Assembly (NCBI GenBank): GCA_030549495.1
Contig: JAUIRK010000461.1
Location: 434,001 to 498,000 of the forward strand
From: Nectonema munidae
Lineage: Eukaryota > Nematomorpha > Nectonematoida > Nectonematidae
DNA: 64,000 bases
Reading direction: 5' to 3'
Shown here: positions 1 through 9,770 of the stretch, in pieces
Position numbering within the stretch: the stretch's first letter is position 1
How the letters are laid out: every line of letters begins with the position of its first letter
Program-made: the position numbers and the translations under genes
The notes under the pieces: generated by a model
Databases searched by the model: none
Told to the model about the DNA's origin: nothing
What the model saw: only the letters and a program-made list of their open reading frames with translations

Positions 1-432
1 TCCCCATGCAACGCGTTATCACAAACCATAACCACCATCACTCGCATTAAAATCATTAATTCCGATATGTCTAGCTAACTTTTGAGCAGCATCTTGAATA
101 GCAATCCCTCGAACTTTTACACCGCATGATCGTTGCTGCACAAACGATTTCGTTAGCGCTTCTTCCAAATTTCCATCCTTAGAAACTCGCATCCTTTATC
201 TATTTCCAAGGGAACAATTTTCAATACCGTCAGTCACATTGTACTTTAAAGAAAAGGCTTGGAGTTTATCTTTGGCTTTCCGAAGTTCTGCCACCATTTG
301 TTTCTTCAGCTCATACTCTTCACAAACACTTTTCACAGTAGCTCCAGCTTCTAATTTGCGAATAAGTTTAGGTTTCTTGGTCACTGATAGAGTCAATAAG
401 CTTTCGAGCGTTGGCTGTACGTCTTCCAGCAT
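1..432 (-). pseudogene. Tigger/pogo-type transposase, N-terminal fragment running off the window edge
   Basis: On the minus strand the first part (432 to about 196) encodes a CENP-B-type helix-turn-helix with the motif KLIRKLEAGATVKSVCEEY, followed by a stretch like KAKDKLQAFSLKYNV. After a stop, positions 187 to about 20 encode the second DNA-binding half (SFVQQRSCGVKV, then IGINDFNASDGGYG), which matches the CENPB domain of jerky/Tigger transposases. The catalytic DDE part would lie beyond position 1 and is not visible. In-frame stops show it is dead. The element's terminal repeat is at 650-708. Confidence 0.8.
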
Positions 433-649
433 TTTGAAAGAAAATATTGAAGAAAAATGGAGATTAACACTTCAAAACTTGATATAGCCACAACAAGCTT
501 TGGAATACCGTCAAAATTTAGAATGACCGCGAACTATCTATTGAGTAAAAAACAAATAAAATGGCTGCATGTAAGCCAAAGCGAAATTAAAAAAGTCAAA
601 GAAAATGGCCGCTTGTAAGTCTATGAGGGCAAACATTTGAATTTTCGGT

Positions 650-931
650 TACGGTCAGACTTATCCGATATCTGAGTTATCAGGGTCCGAGTTAACGAGG
701 GTCTACTGCAGCGTTTTTCAAACTGTGGGTCCCAACCCTTCAGTGGGTCGCTTGAAAAATAAAATGGGTCATGACAAATAAGAAAGGACATATAAATAGT
801 CGATGCTGAATAAATGAACCTAGTGAACAGAGTTTGTCTTATTACACCTAAGTATTATCGATCTCGATGCAAACCGTGGTTCTTGCTATGGGTCGTAGTA
901 AAAAAAGTTCGAAAAAGGCTGGTCTACTGTA
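650..931. repeat. Tigger terminal inverted repeat, split by a hAT element
   Basis: Read on the minus strand from 708, the sequence begins CAGTAGACCCTCGTTAACTC, the classical Tigger terminus. The terminal 8 bases GTCTACTG occur both at 701-708 and at 922-929, and the TA expected for a Tigger target duplication follows at 930-931. The end was therefore intact before the 213-bp element at 709-921 landed in it. Confidence 0.85.
709..921. mobile_element. Short non-autonomous hAT element (MITE)
   Basis: It begins CAGCGTTTTTCAAACTG and its other end, read in reverse, begins CAGCCTTTTTCGAACT, so the termini are imperfect inverted repeats of hAT type. It is flanked by a perfect 8-bp duplication GTCTACTG (701-708 and 922-929), the duplication length typical of hAT. 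No coding capacity. It inserted into the end of the neighbouring Tigger element. Confidence 0.9.
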
Positions 932-1195
932 TTCATATCATGCTTCTTCTCGAAATGAATCACATATTTTGTTAAATTAAAACATTAAATCGTTTGCGAG
1001 CGCTACTCTATTTCAAAGTAAGCGCTATTTTTCAAGTAACAAGGTATGTGATGAGTGTTCACAATGAGGTGTTTAGAAAGTATTCGAAAATGGGGTTGGA
1101 CAAATATTGCCAGCGCTTTCTGTGCATATCTATACCCTACAACATTAGCTTTAGGCCTTTTGCATCGAGAGGTTTCTTTGAGGTGTGCGTATTGA
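932..1195. other. Non-coding spacer
   Basis: Short open frames are present but none has recognisable protein features. No repeat or RNA gene was recognised between the Tigger end and the TTAA-type repeat. Confidence 0.4.
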
Positions 1196-2148
1196 CCCTA
1201 TTAGTGATGGGGGCGTAAAATGCCCCTCCCCTCTCAGTTATTGTACAAAACATAACTTCAAATTTAGTTACTTTTCCTAAAATCGCTAGCTGCATCTTTT
1301 GATACCATTTTCATGGTAGTTGAATGATCCTTGTAAAAAACTGTCAATTAATATCAAAAATTCAGCAAAATTTTGATATTGTCTGTAGTTAACCTTTTAG
1401 GGTCTATATTGGATACTCTCTTGAAAATTTATAATTGTACACAATTTTGAAGGCACAACTCTTTATATTTAATTTTTTCAATAATCAAGGCTATTTTTAA
1501 AAAATGTCAATCAAAATTGTGATTGATAAGAAATATATCTAATAAAATATACCTTCAAATTTTTCATAAAATTTATGTTTTATGTCAAATCGAGCATGCT
1601 TGTTTCATTTCTGGATCAAAATTTTGAATTTAGCGTTTGAAAATATCTGACAGTGTTAATAAAATTTGAGGTTTACGTCCGAAAACTATTTCCACAAATA
1701 TTATCTCTTATTTTACATAAAATATATGTTTTTATACAAAAATTTGCGGTTTACGTCTAAAAAACTGTCTCGAAATTTTTTTAAAATTTTAAATAATATC
1801 TTTTTTATATCAAATGAACTATGTGTTTATTTTATTTTTGTACTCCATTTTGGATAATGCGGTTAAAAATATCTGCAAATGTTAATTGAATTACTAATGT
1901 ATGCCTGAAAATAAGTTTTAACCAAAAAAATCATTTATGTAAAAAAATTTCAGAAAATAGTTATATAGTACACATATAATTTTTTTATATATCTTGGCTT
2001 ATAATACTTTCTTCAATCATGTTGAGTATGAAATATTTATTAAGAAAAAGACAACGCATTATAAATTTTTTGAAGAATAATCAGAGAGAAGAAAACAAAG
2101 TGAAAACAAATTGAAAATAGAAAGTGTGATCAAAAGAATTAATTTTAA
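1196..2148 (-). mobile_element. Older inverted copy of the TTAA (piggyBac-like) repeat family, left part
   Basis: It starts with the terminus CCCTATTAGTG, preceded by TTGA (probably a decayed TTAA). Its sequence is the reverse complement of the right part of the element at 2149-9422. For example, a block around 1270-1330 (ATCGCTAGCTGCATCTTTTG) recurs inverted around 9320-9380, and antisense copies of the ~150-bp B unit lie at about 1500-1960. It stops at TTAA (2145-2148), where the younger copy inserted. Its sequence resumes at 9427. Confidence 0.75.
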
Positions 2149-2279
2149 CCCTATTAGTGCTGAGCTAAATTTGTTCGCTCAAGTGCTTAATAACTTAATA
2201 AAAGTGCCCCCACCCTATTTTTCTCACATATTAATAAGTTTTTATAAATATTTTTAATGTTACATATATATCTCAACTA

Positions 2280-3660
2280 TGCTGAATTCAGTGGTAATGT
2301 CCATTTTTTAGCAAAATCAATCAAACCTGTCAAAAAATTGATCTAAATGTGACAGCTCATGTCAAAAAGGAAATTTTTATCTAAATAAGTATATAAAGTT
2401 TTTTACACATGTATACCCATTTTCAAATATGCTGAATTCAGTAGTGATATTCATTTTTTATGAAAATCATTCAAATCTGTCAAAAAAGTGATTTACATAT
2501 GACAACTCATCTCAAAAAAAGAAACTTTTTATCTAAAAAATTATATGTTTTTTACACATGTATACCCATTTTCAAGGTGGCTGAATTCAGTGTTGATATT
2601 CAAATTAAAGTTATCAAAGCATTGATTTATATATGACAGCTCATCTTTTTTTTTTTTTTTTTTTTTTTAATAATAATAATAATTTATTCATTTATACAAG
2701 AGCAAAATTACATGAGGAATAAAGGACTTCATTAATTTATACACACATTCATTTAAATAAGAGAAAAAAAATGATAAATCTTTAGAAAACTGCAAATTTT
2801 CATCACCAGAATGACGAAAAAATTTATTCAATGAAGAGTTTGAAGGTTATATATATTCAATTCACTGAAGATCACTTTAGAGGAGAGAAGACAAAGGGAT
2901 AAAACTATCCATCGAGATGACTGGTCTCCAAAGTTTATACTACACATATTTTAAAAAAAAAACAGAGGGAAAAAAAGACAGCAATAATGAAAATATTTTT
3001 TACATATTGAGATTATTTAATATGTTACATATATATATATATATAATATGTATATACAGCCTAAAAATGATAAATAATATTTAATTTAATGTATTGTTAT
3101 TATATAAAATTTTATATTTGGATATATTTAAAGGAGAAGAAAAGTGTAGTGAAGTTATTTTAGTAGTAGTTTTACCACGGATTTTCGAAAAAATTTTTTG
3201 TTGGAAATATTCTTAAACAGTTGGAAACATCTTAAAAAGAAACTTTTTATCTAAGTAATAATATAAAGTTTTTTACACATATATACCCATTTTTAAGCAT
3301 GCGTAATTCAGTGGTGATATTCATTTTTTATGAAAATTAATCAAAACTGTCAAAAAATTGATTTATCCCAAAAAGAAATATCTTATCCGAATAATTATAT
3401 AAAGTTTTTTACACACATATATCTATTTTCAAGTAGGCTGTGTTTACTGGTTATATTCCTTTTTTTTATAAAAATTAGTCAAACCTGACAAAATAATTTA
3501 AATATGACAGCCCATGTCAAAATTAAAATTTTTATTCTTATAAAAAGTTTTTTATACATTTCAAGTATGTAGAATTTAATGGTGATGTTCATTTTTTATG
3601 AAATCAATAAAACCTGTCAAAAAAATCGATTAAACCTGTAAATCAATGTCAAATATATAA
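2280..3660 (+). repeat. A-type tandem units (about 130-150 bp), interrupted by a LINE tail
   Basis: Successive copies share GCTGAATTCAGTG...TGATATTCATTTTTTATG, a CTGTCAAAAAATTGATTTA core, GACAGCTCATGTCAAAAAG and AGTTTTTTACACATGTATAC. Copies lie at about 2280-2645 and 3240-3660; the gap is the LINE fragment. Related units recur in antisense at about 41900-42100 beside another TTAA-type terminus, so the array belongs to the element's left end. Confidence 0.75.
2647..3227 (-). mobile_element. LINE-A 3' tail, truncated insertion
   Basis: This is the reverse complement of the 3' end of the LINE at 26047-28569. It starts with a T tract and (TAA)n, passes through the same 3' untranslated sequence, and ends just upstream of the last ORF codons (GTTTTACCACGGATTTTCG). 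A short duplication CATCT(T) flanks it (about 2642 and 3228). It interrupts an A-type unit, so it is younger than that array. Confidence 0.85.
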
Positions 3661-3674
3661 ACATAAAAAATAAC

Positions 3675-3850
3675 TTCTACTTGCAGTATTTCTAGGGTAA
3701 TTATTTTCTTAATTTATTTAATAAACCAACTTTAGGTCTTTAATTCACTCAAAATATTTCATTTCTACTTGCAGTATTTCTAGGGTAATTATTTTCTTAA
3801 TTTATTTAATAAACCAACTTTAGGTCTTTAATTCACTCAAAATATTTCAT
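3675..3850. repeat. Perfect 88-bp tandem duplication
   Basis: The unit starting TTCTACTTGCAGTATTTC at 3675 is repeated without any difference I can see starting at 3763, ending CACTCAAAATATTTCAT. Perfect identity in otherwise decayed repeat DNA points to a very recent duplication. Confidence 0.9.
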
Positions 3851-4142
3851 TCTACATTAACTTATGTAACTCGATAAGACTTCCATCTTTTTGGCTACAA
3901 ATTCGTTATCGGCTCGTAGTCTCTACGTCATATTATAATTTAAAGTATGTAATTTTGCTATTCATTCTATGATGGTCCCTTCTTGGTAGCTCTTTTTCAT
4001 TAGAAATTTATATTCTTCAATGTGTGTTCGAAAATTTTTTTTATAAGCATTCTGATTAAAGAATCTTCTTGATGATCTTAGACTTTTTTATCGGTATCAT
4101 GTATTTTATTATCAGGCCTGTTCATTGTTCAATTACAAAAAG

Positions 4143-6498
4143 GGTAATGTTGCACTATCCGTGCATTGATGAAAAGCAATTTTAATAGGAAAGAAGTTGT
4201 CCAATGATATAATGCTTTCATATGTCAATCTTTTCTTTAATGCGATTATAGTTTGAGTATCGCACTATACGTGCATTGTAGCAAATACAGTCTATGCCTG
4301 CCTCCATAATACGAGTATATCTACATGATACACATATAGTGCGATGTAACGTGTCTATGCATAATGCTGTGATGAAGAGATGATGAGCTGTGTGAGACAG
4401 GGACGCTCTCTTATACTATATGGCTTACCAACACAAATCTTTTTATATTCATCATACACACTTGCGTTAAGTTTTTTATTTTGCTTTAGCTATCACATCT
4501 ATAAAAAACGTCAATAAATTTTCAAAAAATAACAAGAAAAAGAATCTCCCACTCTAGTAGAAACTAGGGTAATTCCTAAAAAAAAATTTTTGATACCATG
4601 TCAGAAAGGTGAGTTTTTAGGCCTAAATAAAGATTTTATTAAACTTTTTAAAAAAACCTCGCGCTCCTACGTCATTAAAATTATAGAAAATCACTAAAAA
4701 ATTAAACTATAAAAAAGCGTAAGCTTTTTACAAGAAAATAGTTTTCCAAAAAGTATTAATAAGAATTTATTATTAAGGAAATAAAAAAATAGAAAATAAA
4801 TATTTAAAATAATTTCATCTTAAAAAAATTTATATTAAATCTTTAAATAAATAATTTTAAATTAATCTATTTTCGGCAAAATTCAACCATTTAATAATTT
4901 TATTATTAAAAAAAATAAAAAAGATCATGGTAATGGAAAATTTTTAATAGCTATAATAAATTTTGAGAAAAGATCAACATTGAAGAAAGCATTACGCCAC
5001 AAATTCGTCCAAATACGATGAGAATAGTGCACTCAAAGTTCCGAATTGTCTTCTCAACTTCTTTTTCACCCTCATCCACATATTTTCTATGTTTTGAGTG
5101 TGGATTATTGGATTATCAGGAGAAACAAAGTTTCTCTCATGTATGACAACCCAATGATCATACCATCCATTATTTATTCTTTCTATATTCGAATATGCAG
5201 ACCATCCATCGCTTACAATAATCGTTCCGGGTAAAGTATACTTAACAATTTCTCTAAAAAGTGTTTCCTCTCGTCTATCAGGAACTTCCACCATAAAGCA
5301 TTTCTTAGACCCACGCTCAATGCCTCCGAAAACCCAATGTCCTTCACGATACGTGCCACGATGGTATTTCCTGTGGAAAAACTTGGTTTCATCGATCTCC
5401 ACAATTTTTTGAGAAAAATCTTCATTGAAGCCACCAATGCATATTTCATTGCTCGTGACCCAATTGGAACAGACTTGTCTACAGTAATTGCTCCAATCTA
5501 CACCACTATGAGTACTAGTGTTTAAACTACTTTCATGTAAAATACTTTTCAGAGCATAATCTTTAGTCCAGCCATAAATGAAAAGTAGAGCTTTTTTCAA
5601 ATCGAAATTGCAGTTGTAGAAAAAGGAGTCAGTTCTAACAGACTTTCTTTTTTTGCAAACACCACAAAACCACTGAAAACCATCTTTCACATCCTTTCGT
5701 TTAATAAGATTCATGCTGTGACCACATGAGCATGTTGCTACATTTTTAATCAGGCCATGCTTAGCCATCCATTTTAGAACTCCCATTGTTTCGTTATTTG
5801 AATTAAGAGCATCAGATAAGGAACAATAATTCCAAGATTCTCTCTCTATGGCATCATCAGAAGCCAAATCCTGAGTGATAGAAATCATTTGAGAGAAAAG
5901 AGTACAAGCGAAAAACAAACTTTTGAAATGAAAACAGTAAATGAGAGGGCATTTCACAAATGTTATTGCGTCTTGAAAATTCAATAACTCTTGATTAAAA
6001 TTTCAGCACAAATTTAATATTGTCTTCCTCTTTTTAAATATCTCGTCCATGTTGCACTTATGCCTGTATTGTCCATAATACTGGTCTTCAATTTGTATGT
6101 GTGTGTATGTGTATAGTAGTGAAGAGAGAGAAACACAGAGTGTGTTGCTCTTTATGTGCGCATCATCTTTCTTAAAACACATCACCCTCTACATTGTTTT
6201 TTTGTTTAGTTGTAGAGTCTACAACATTATAAGACACGTTACATCGCACTATATGTGTATCATGTAGATATACTCGTATTATGGAGGCAGGCATAGACTG
6301 TATTTGCTACAATGCACGTATAGTGCGATACTCAGCTATACAGACATATACTGTATTTGCTACAATGCACGTATACTGCGATACTCAAGCTATAATCGCA
6401 TTCAAGAAAAGATTGACATATGAAAGCATTATATCATTGGACAACTTCTTTCCTATTAAAATTGCTTTTCATCAATGCACGGATAGTGCAACATTACC
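4143..6498 (-). mobile_element. Merlin-superfamily DNA transposon
   Basis: Ends are GGTAATGTTGCACTATCCG at 4143 and its inverted complement ending at 6498, flanked by a perfect 8-bp duplication ACAAAAAG (4135-4142 and 6499-6506). Merlin elements make 8-9 bp duplications. The inverted repeats are long: 4143-4355 and 6233-6498. The right arm is longer because a block of about 53 bp (TGTATTTGCTACAATGCACG...) is duplicated at about 6298-6410. One transposase frame lies on the minus strand at 4992-5984. Exact target duplications and an open frame suggest a recent insertion. Confidence 0.92.
4992..5984 (-). CDS. Merlin (IS1016/ISXO2-like) DDE transposase
   Basis: The protein cuts and joins the ends of its own element. 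Numbering from the first open codon at 5984 (a TTG), a zinc ribbon has Cys85, Cys87, Cys107 and Cys110. The ISXO2-type DDE domain follows, with Asp198 (EIDETKFF), Asp259 (VSDGW) and Glu300 (TQNIENMW), so the triad is complete. The first in-frame ATG is residue 33 (5886-5888, MISITQ), which I take as the likelier start; this leaves about 298 aa, normal for the family. The first 32 residues look hydrophobic and may not be translated. The frame runs between the two long inverted repeats without a stop. I cannot tell whether it is expressed. Confidence 0.9.
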   Translation of the reverse strand: MNFQDAITFVKCPLIYCFHFKSLFFACTLFSQMISITQDLASDDAIERESWNYCSLSDALNSNNETMGVLKWMAKHGLIKNVATCSCGHSMNLIKRKDVKDGFQWFCGVCKKRKSVRTDSFFYNCNFDLKKALLFIYGWTKDYALKSILHESSLNTSTHSGVDWSNYCRQVCSNWVTSNEICIGGFNEDFSQKIVEIDETKFFHRKYHRGTYREGHWVFGGIERGSKKCFMVEVPDRREETLFREIVKYTLPGTIIVSDGWSAYSNIERINNGWYDHWVVIHERNFVSPDNPIIHTQNIENMWMRVKKKLRRQFGTLSALFSSYLDEFVA

Positions 6499-6506
6499 AC
6501 AAAAAG

Positions 6507-7216
6507 TTATCCACGTTCTTCATCTAAAAAATTATCTCTTTGCCGCAAAAGGAAAAAGATGGACAAATTCGATTTAAATTAAAAATATCTTGATAGTGAC
6601 TAAATTCTTACATATTGGCATCTGTGCCATTTATGATAAATCTGACCTATTCTAAATTTTCAGATTTCCTACCCATCTTAGCTAAATGTTAATTGTAATC
6701 CTAGATGATAAGCTATAGATTTAAAAATTTTTCATTTGTAAAAGAGAAACTTCTTTTTCACAGTCAAAATCTTTTTTGAAGCATCTAATATTATATAATT
6801 AAACCACTTCCTAGTTCATTAGAACATGGTAGATCTTCCATTTAATTAAGATACATATATTTTTTAATTATTTGTTTTGATCACATGTTCTATTTTCAAA
6901 TAGTTTTCAACTTGGTTCCTTCTCTCATACAAATTTTCAAAAGATTTTATAATACGTTTTGTTTTTTTAAATAAATATTTCAAATTCAAGATGATTGTAG
7001 AAAGTATTATAAGCCAAAATATACAAAAAAAAATATATTTTTACTATATACCTAATATGCAGCGATTTTTTGAAATTTTTTTACAGAACTGATTTTCAGG
7101 CATACATTACTAATTCAATTGCCACTTCGAGATATTTTTTAACCGTATTATCCAAAATCAAGTACAGAAATAAAATAAGAATAGTCGATTTGGTATAAAA
7201 CAGATATTTTATTTTT
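6507..7216 (+). repeat. Internal segment of the TTAA element carrying an uninterrupted copy of its own insertion site
   Basis: The reverse complement of 6507-6870 matches the sequence after the element's right flank (9427-9770), and 6870-7020 matches inverted 2000-2144. The two matches join at TTAA near 6864-6867, so this segment is an unoccupied version of the target used at 2145-2148/9423-9426. B-type units begin at about 7090. Confidence 0.75.
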
Positions 7217-7219
7217 TTG

Positions 7220-7893
7220 AAAACAAGTACAGTTGTTGGAAAGAAGCCTTAGAAAGCAAAGGTTTGAAGGTGAATATTGCAAAAACGAAAGCAATGAAAG
7301 TCGTCCCAAGAAAATGTTTTGACTCAGTAAGTGATATCGGTCCGTGTAGTGTGTGTGGAAGCAGAGTAGTTAGGAATGCTATTCAATGCCTGAAATGCGA
7401 ATTATGGGTTCATAAGAGATGTTCAGGCTTATCTGTTCCATTGAGCAGAGCGAAAAATTTCATATGTCGCAGTTGTAAGATAAATCATGAAATTGTGGAA
7501 GATCAAGGCTTCGTTAAACTAGGTGAAGATGAATTCGAAGTAGTAAAGGAGTTTTGTTATTTGGGTGATGTTCTTACAAGAGATGGCGAAATTGAAAAAA
7601 CGGTGATATTGGTTGGAAAAAGTTTAATGATATTGCTGGCGTACTGTGCGGCAGAGTTTTGTCATTGAAGTTAAAAGGAAGACTATACAAATCGTGTGTA
7701 AGGAGTGTTATGTGTTATGGAGCAGAGTGTTGGCCAATGAAAAAGGTTGAAGTGAGACGCATGCAGTCTGCTGAGATGAAGATGTTACGAATGATGTGTG
7801 GCAAAACTCTACTGGGCAAAGTGCGAAGGAAAGAGATTAGGAGAATGACAGGGGTGGAAGATATAGAGCAGTATTTGGAAGAGCATGAAAATA
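7220..7893 (+). pseudogene. LINE-B reverse transcriptase fragment with PHD-like zinc finger
   Basis: Frame 7264-7665 starts like the region after the RT core (GLKVNIAKTKAM). It then contains Cys-rich motifs CSVCGSR...CLKCELWVHKRC...FICRSC, a PHD-like finger known as an insert in this LINE type, followed by FCYLGDVLTRDGEIE. The next frame (7659-7913) has KLKGRLYKSCVRSVMCYG and AEMKMLRMMCGKTL. Both the 5' RT core and the 3' tail are missing and a frameshift separates the halves. It lies inside B-type repeat sequence. Confidence 0.75.
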
Positions 7894-9060
7894 TTTTTGA
7901 AGACAGTATTTAGAAGTAAACCGCACATCTGATTGAAGTTTTCAGATACTTTAAAACCATAAATGCCAAACCTGAGTCCAAAAATGAAACCAGCATCTTC
8001 CATTTGGCGTAAAAACAGATATTTATTTAAATTTCAAAAATATTTCTGTAGACATTAGACGTAAATCGAACATTTGATTAACACTTTCAGACATTTAAAA
8101 TCTCTAAATGCAAAAAATGATTTCAGAAATAAAAATTATCATGGTGGAATTGGTATAAAAACATATATTTCATGTACAATTAGAGAGAATATTTTGGGAT
8201 ATAGTTTTCAGACATAAACCGCAAATATGATTGACACTAGCAGTAAAACCCCTAAATGCGAAAACTGTGCTCAGAAATGAAATCACGATGATCTATTTGC
8301 TACATATATTTCATGTAAAATTTGAATCAATATTTTTGTAAACAAATTTTAGAACTAAACGCAAATTTGATTGATACTTATAGGTATTTTCAAATTCAAA
8401 CTGCAAAAATTGAGATAGCATAGTTGATTTGGTATAAAAACATATATTTAATTGTAAAATTTGAATGAATGTTTTTGGAGACAATTTTTAAAAGTAAACC
8501 GCAAATTTGATTAGCACTTATAGGTATTTTAACATCCTAAAAGTAAAAAATGAGTTCAGAAATGAAAACAGCATGATTGATTTGTTATAAAAACATATAT
8601 TTCATGTAAAATTGAGAGAATATTTTTGGAGATAGCTTTTAGAAGTAAACCGCAAATTTGATTGACTTTGACAGCTATTTTAAAACCTCTAAATGTGAAA
8701 AATGAGTTCAGAAATGAAAACAGCATGGTTGATTTAGTATAAAAACATATATTTCATGTAAAATAGAGAGAATATTTTTGGAGACACTTTTTAGAAGTAA
8801 ACCGCAAATTTGATTAACACTTATAGGTATTTTCACATCCTAAACGTAAAAAATGAGTCCAGAAATGAAACCAGCATGGCCGATTTAGTATAACACATAT
8901 ATTTCATTGTAAAATTTGAATTAATGTTTTGGAGACAATTTTTAGAAGTAAACCGCAAATTTGATTAACACTTATTAGTATTTTCACATCCTAAACGTAA
9001 AAAATGAGTCCAGAAATGAAACCAGCATGGCCGATTTAGTATAACACATATATTTTATGT
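7894..9060 (+). repeat. B-type tandem array, ~151-bp unit
   Basis: The marker GTAAACCGCAAATTTGATT recurs at about 7918, 8051, 8197, 8349, 8496, 8647, 8799 and 8950. The last spacings are 151-152 bp. Each unit also has GATTTAGTATAAAAACATATATTT and TTTTTGGAGACA. The last two units are nearly identical, indicating local duplication. Related units occur at 1500-1960 and 41490-41670 (antisense) and 45840-46180 (sense). Confidence 0.85.
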
Positions 9061-9426
9061 AAAATTTGAAAGTATATTTTATTAGATATATTTTTGATCA
9101 ATCAAAATTTTGATTGACATTTTCTAAAAAGTAGCCATGATTATTTAAAAAATTAAATATATAAAATGTTATGCGTTCCAAACTGTACATAATTATAAAT
9201 TTTCAAGGTATTATATAATATAGATCCTAAGTTATAAGGTTAAGTACAGATTAATGTCAAAATTTTGCTGAAAAATTTTAATTTTTGATTTTGATTGACA
9301 GTTTTGGACATGAAAAGGTCATTCAACTACCATGAAAATGGTTTCAAAAGATGCAGCTAGCGATTTTAGGAAAAGTCAAAAAATTTAAAGGGATATGATT
9401 CAGCCAATTTTCACTAATAGGGTTAA

Positions 9427-9770
9427 AAAAGAAGTATGTATCTTGACTAAATGGAAGATCTACCATGTTTCAATGAACTAGGAAGTGGTCTAATGATCAA
9501 TATTGGGTGCTTCAAAAAAGATTTTGAACGTGAAAAAGAAGCTCCTCTTTTGTAAATGAAAAATCTTTAAGTCTATAGCTTATCAGTTAAGATTACAATT
9601 ATCATTTCAATAAGATGGATAAATTTTGAATAAGTCAGAGTTATTAAAATTGTCACTGAGCAGAATATGTGATTTAGTCACTATGAAGATAATTTTAAAT
9701 TTAAATTGAATTTGTCCATTGTTTCTTTTTGCGTGAAAGAGAAGTATTTTAGAAAATTTTCCTCACAGAT
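9427..9770 (-). mobile_element. Older TTAA-family copy, part right of the nested insertion
   Basis: Directly after the right TTAA, the sequence (GTATGTATCTTGACTAAATG...) continues the older copy interrupted at 2148. It equals the reverse complement of 6507-6870 with scattered differences. I lose the similarity at about 9770. Confidence 0.7.

Larger units (their letters stand above)
2149..9422 (+). mobile_element. Large TTAA-flanked, piggyBac-like non-autonomous element
   Basis: Termini are CCCTATTAGTG at 2149 and CACTAATAGGG ending at 9422. Both are flanked by TTAA (2145-2148 and 9423-9426), the target duplication of piggyBac elements, whose ends also start with CCC. Inside are an array of A-type units near the left end, B-type units near the right end, and three later insertions: a LINE tail (2647-3227), a Merlin element (4143-6498) and a LINE-B fragment (about 7220-7893). 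I see no piggyBac transposase, so assignment to that superfamily rests only on termini and target site. Without the insertions the element would be about 3.7 kb. Confidence 0.7.

Noticed and set aside
994-1218. 74-codon frame as a small gene
   Set aside because: It ends in the terminus of the TTAA repeat and shows no protein family features.
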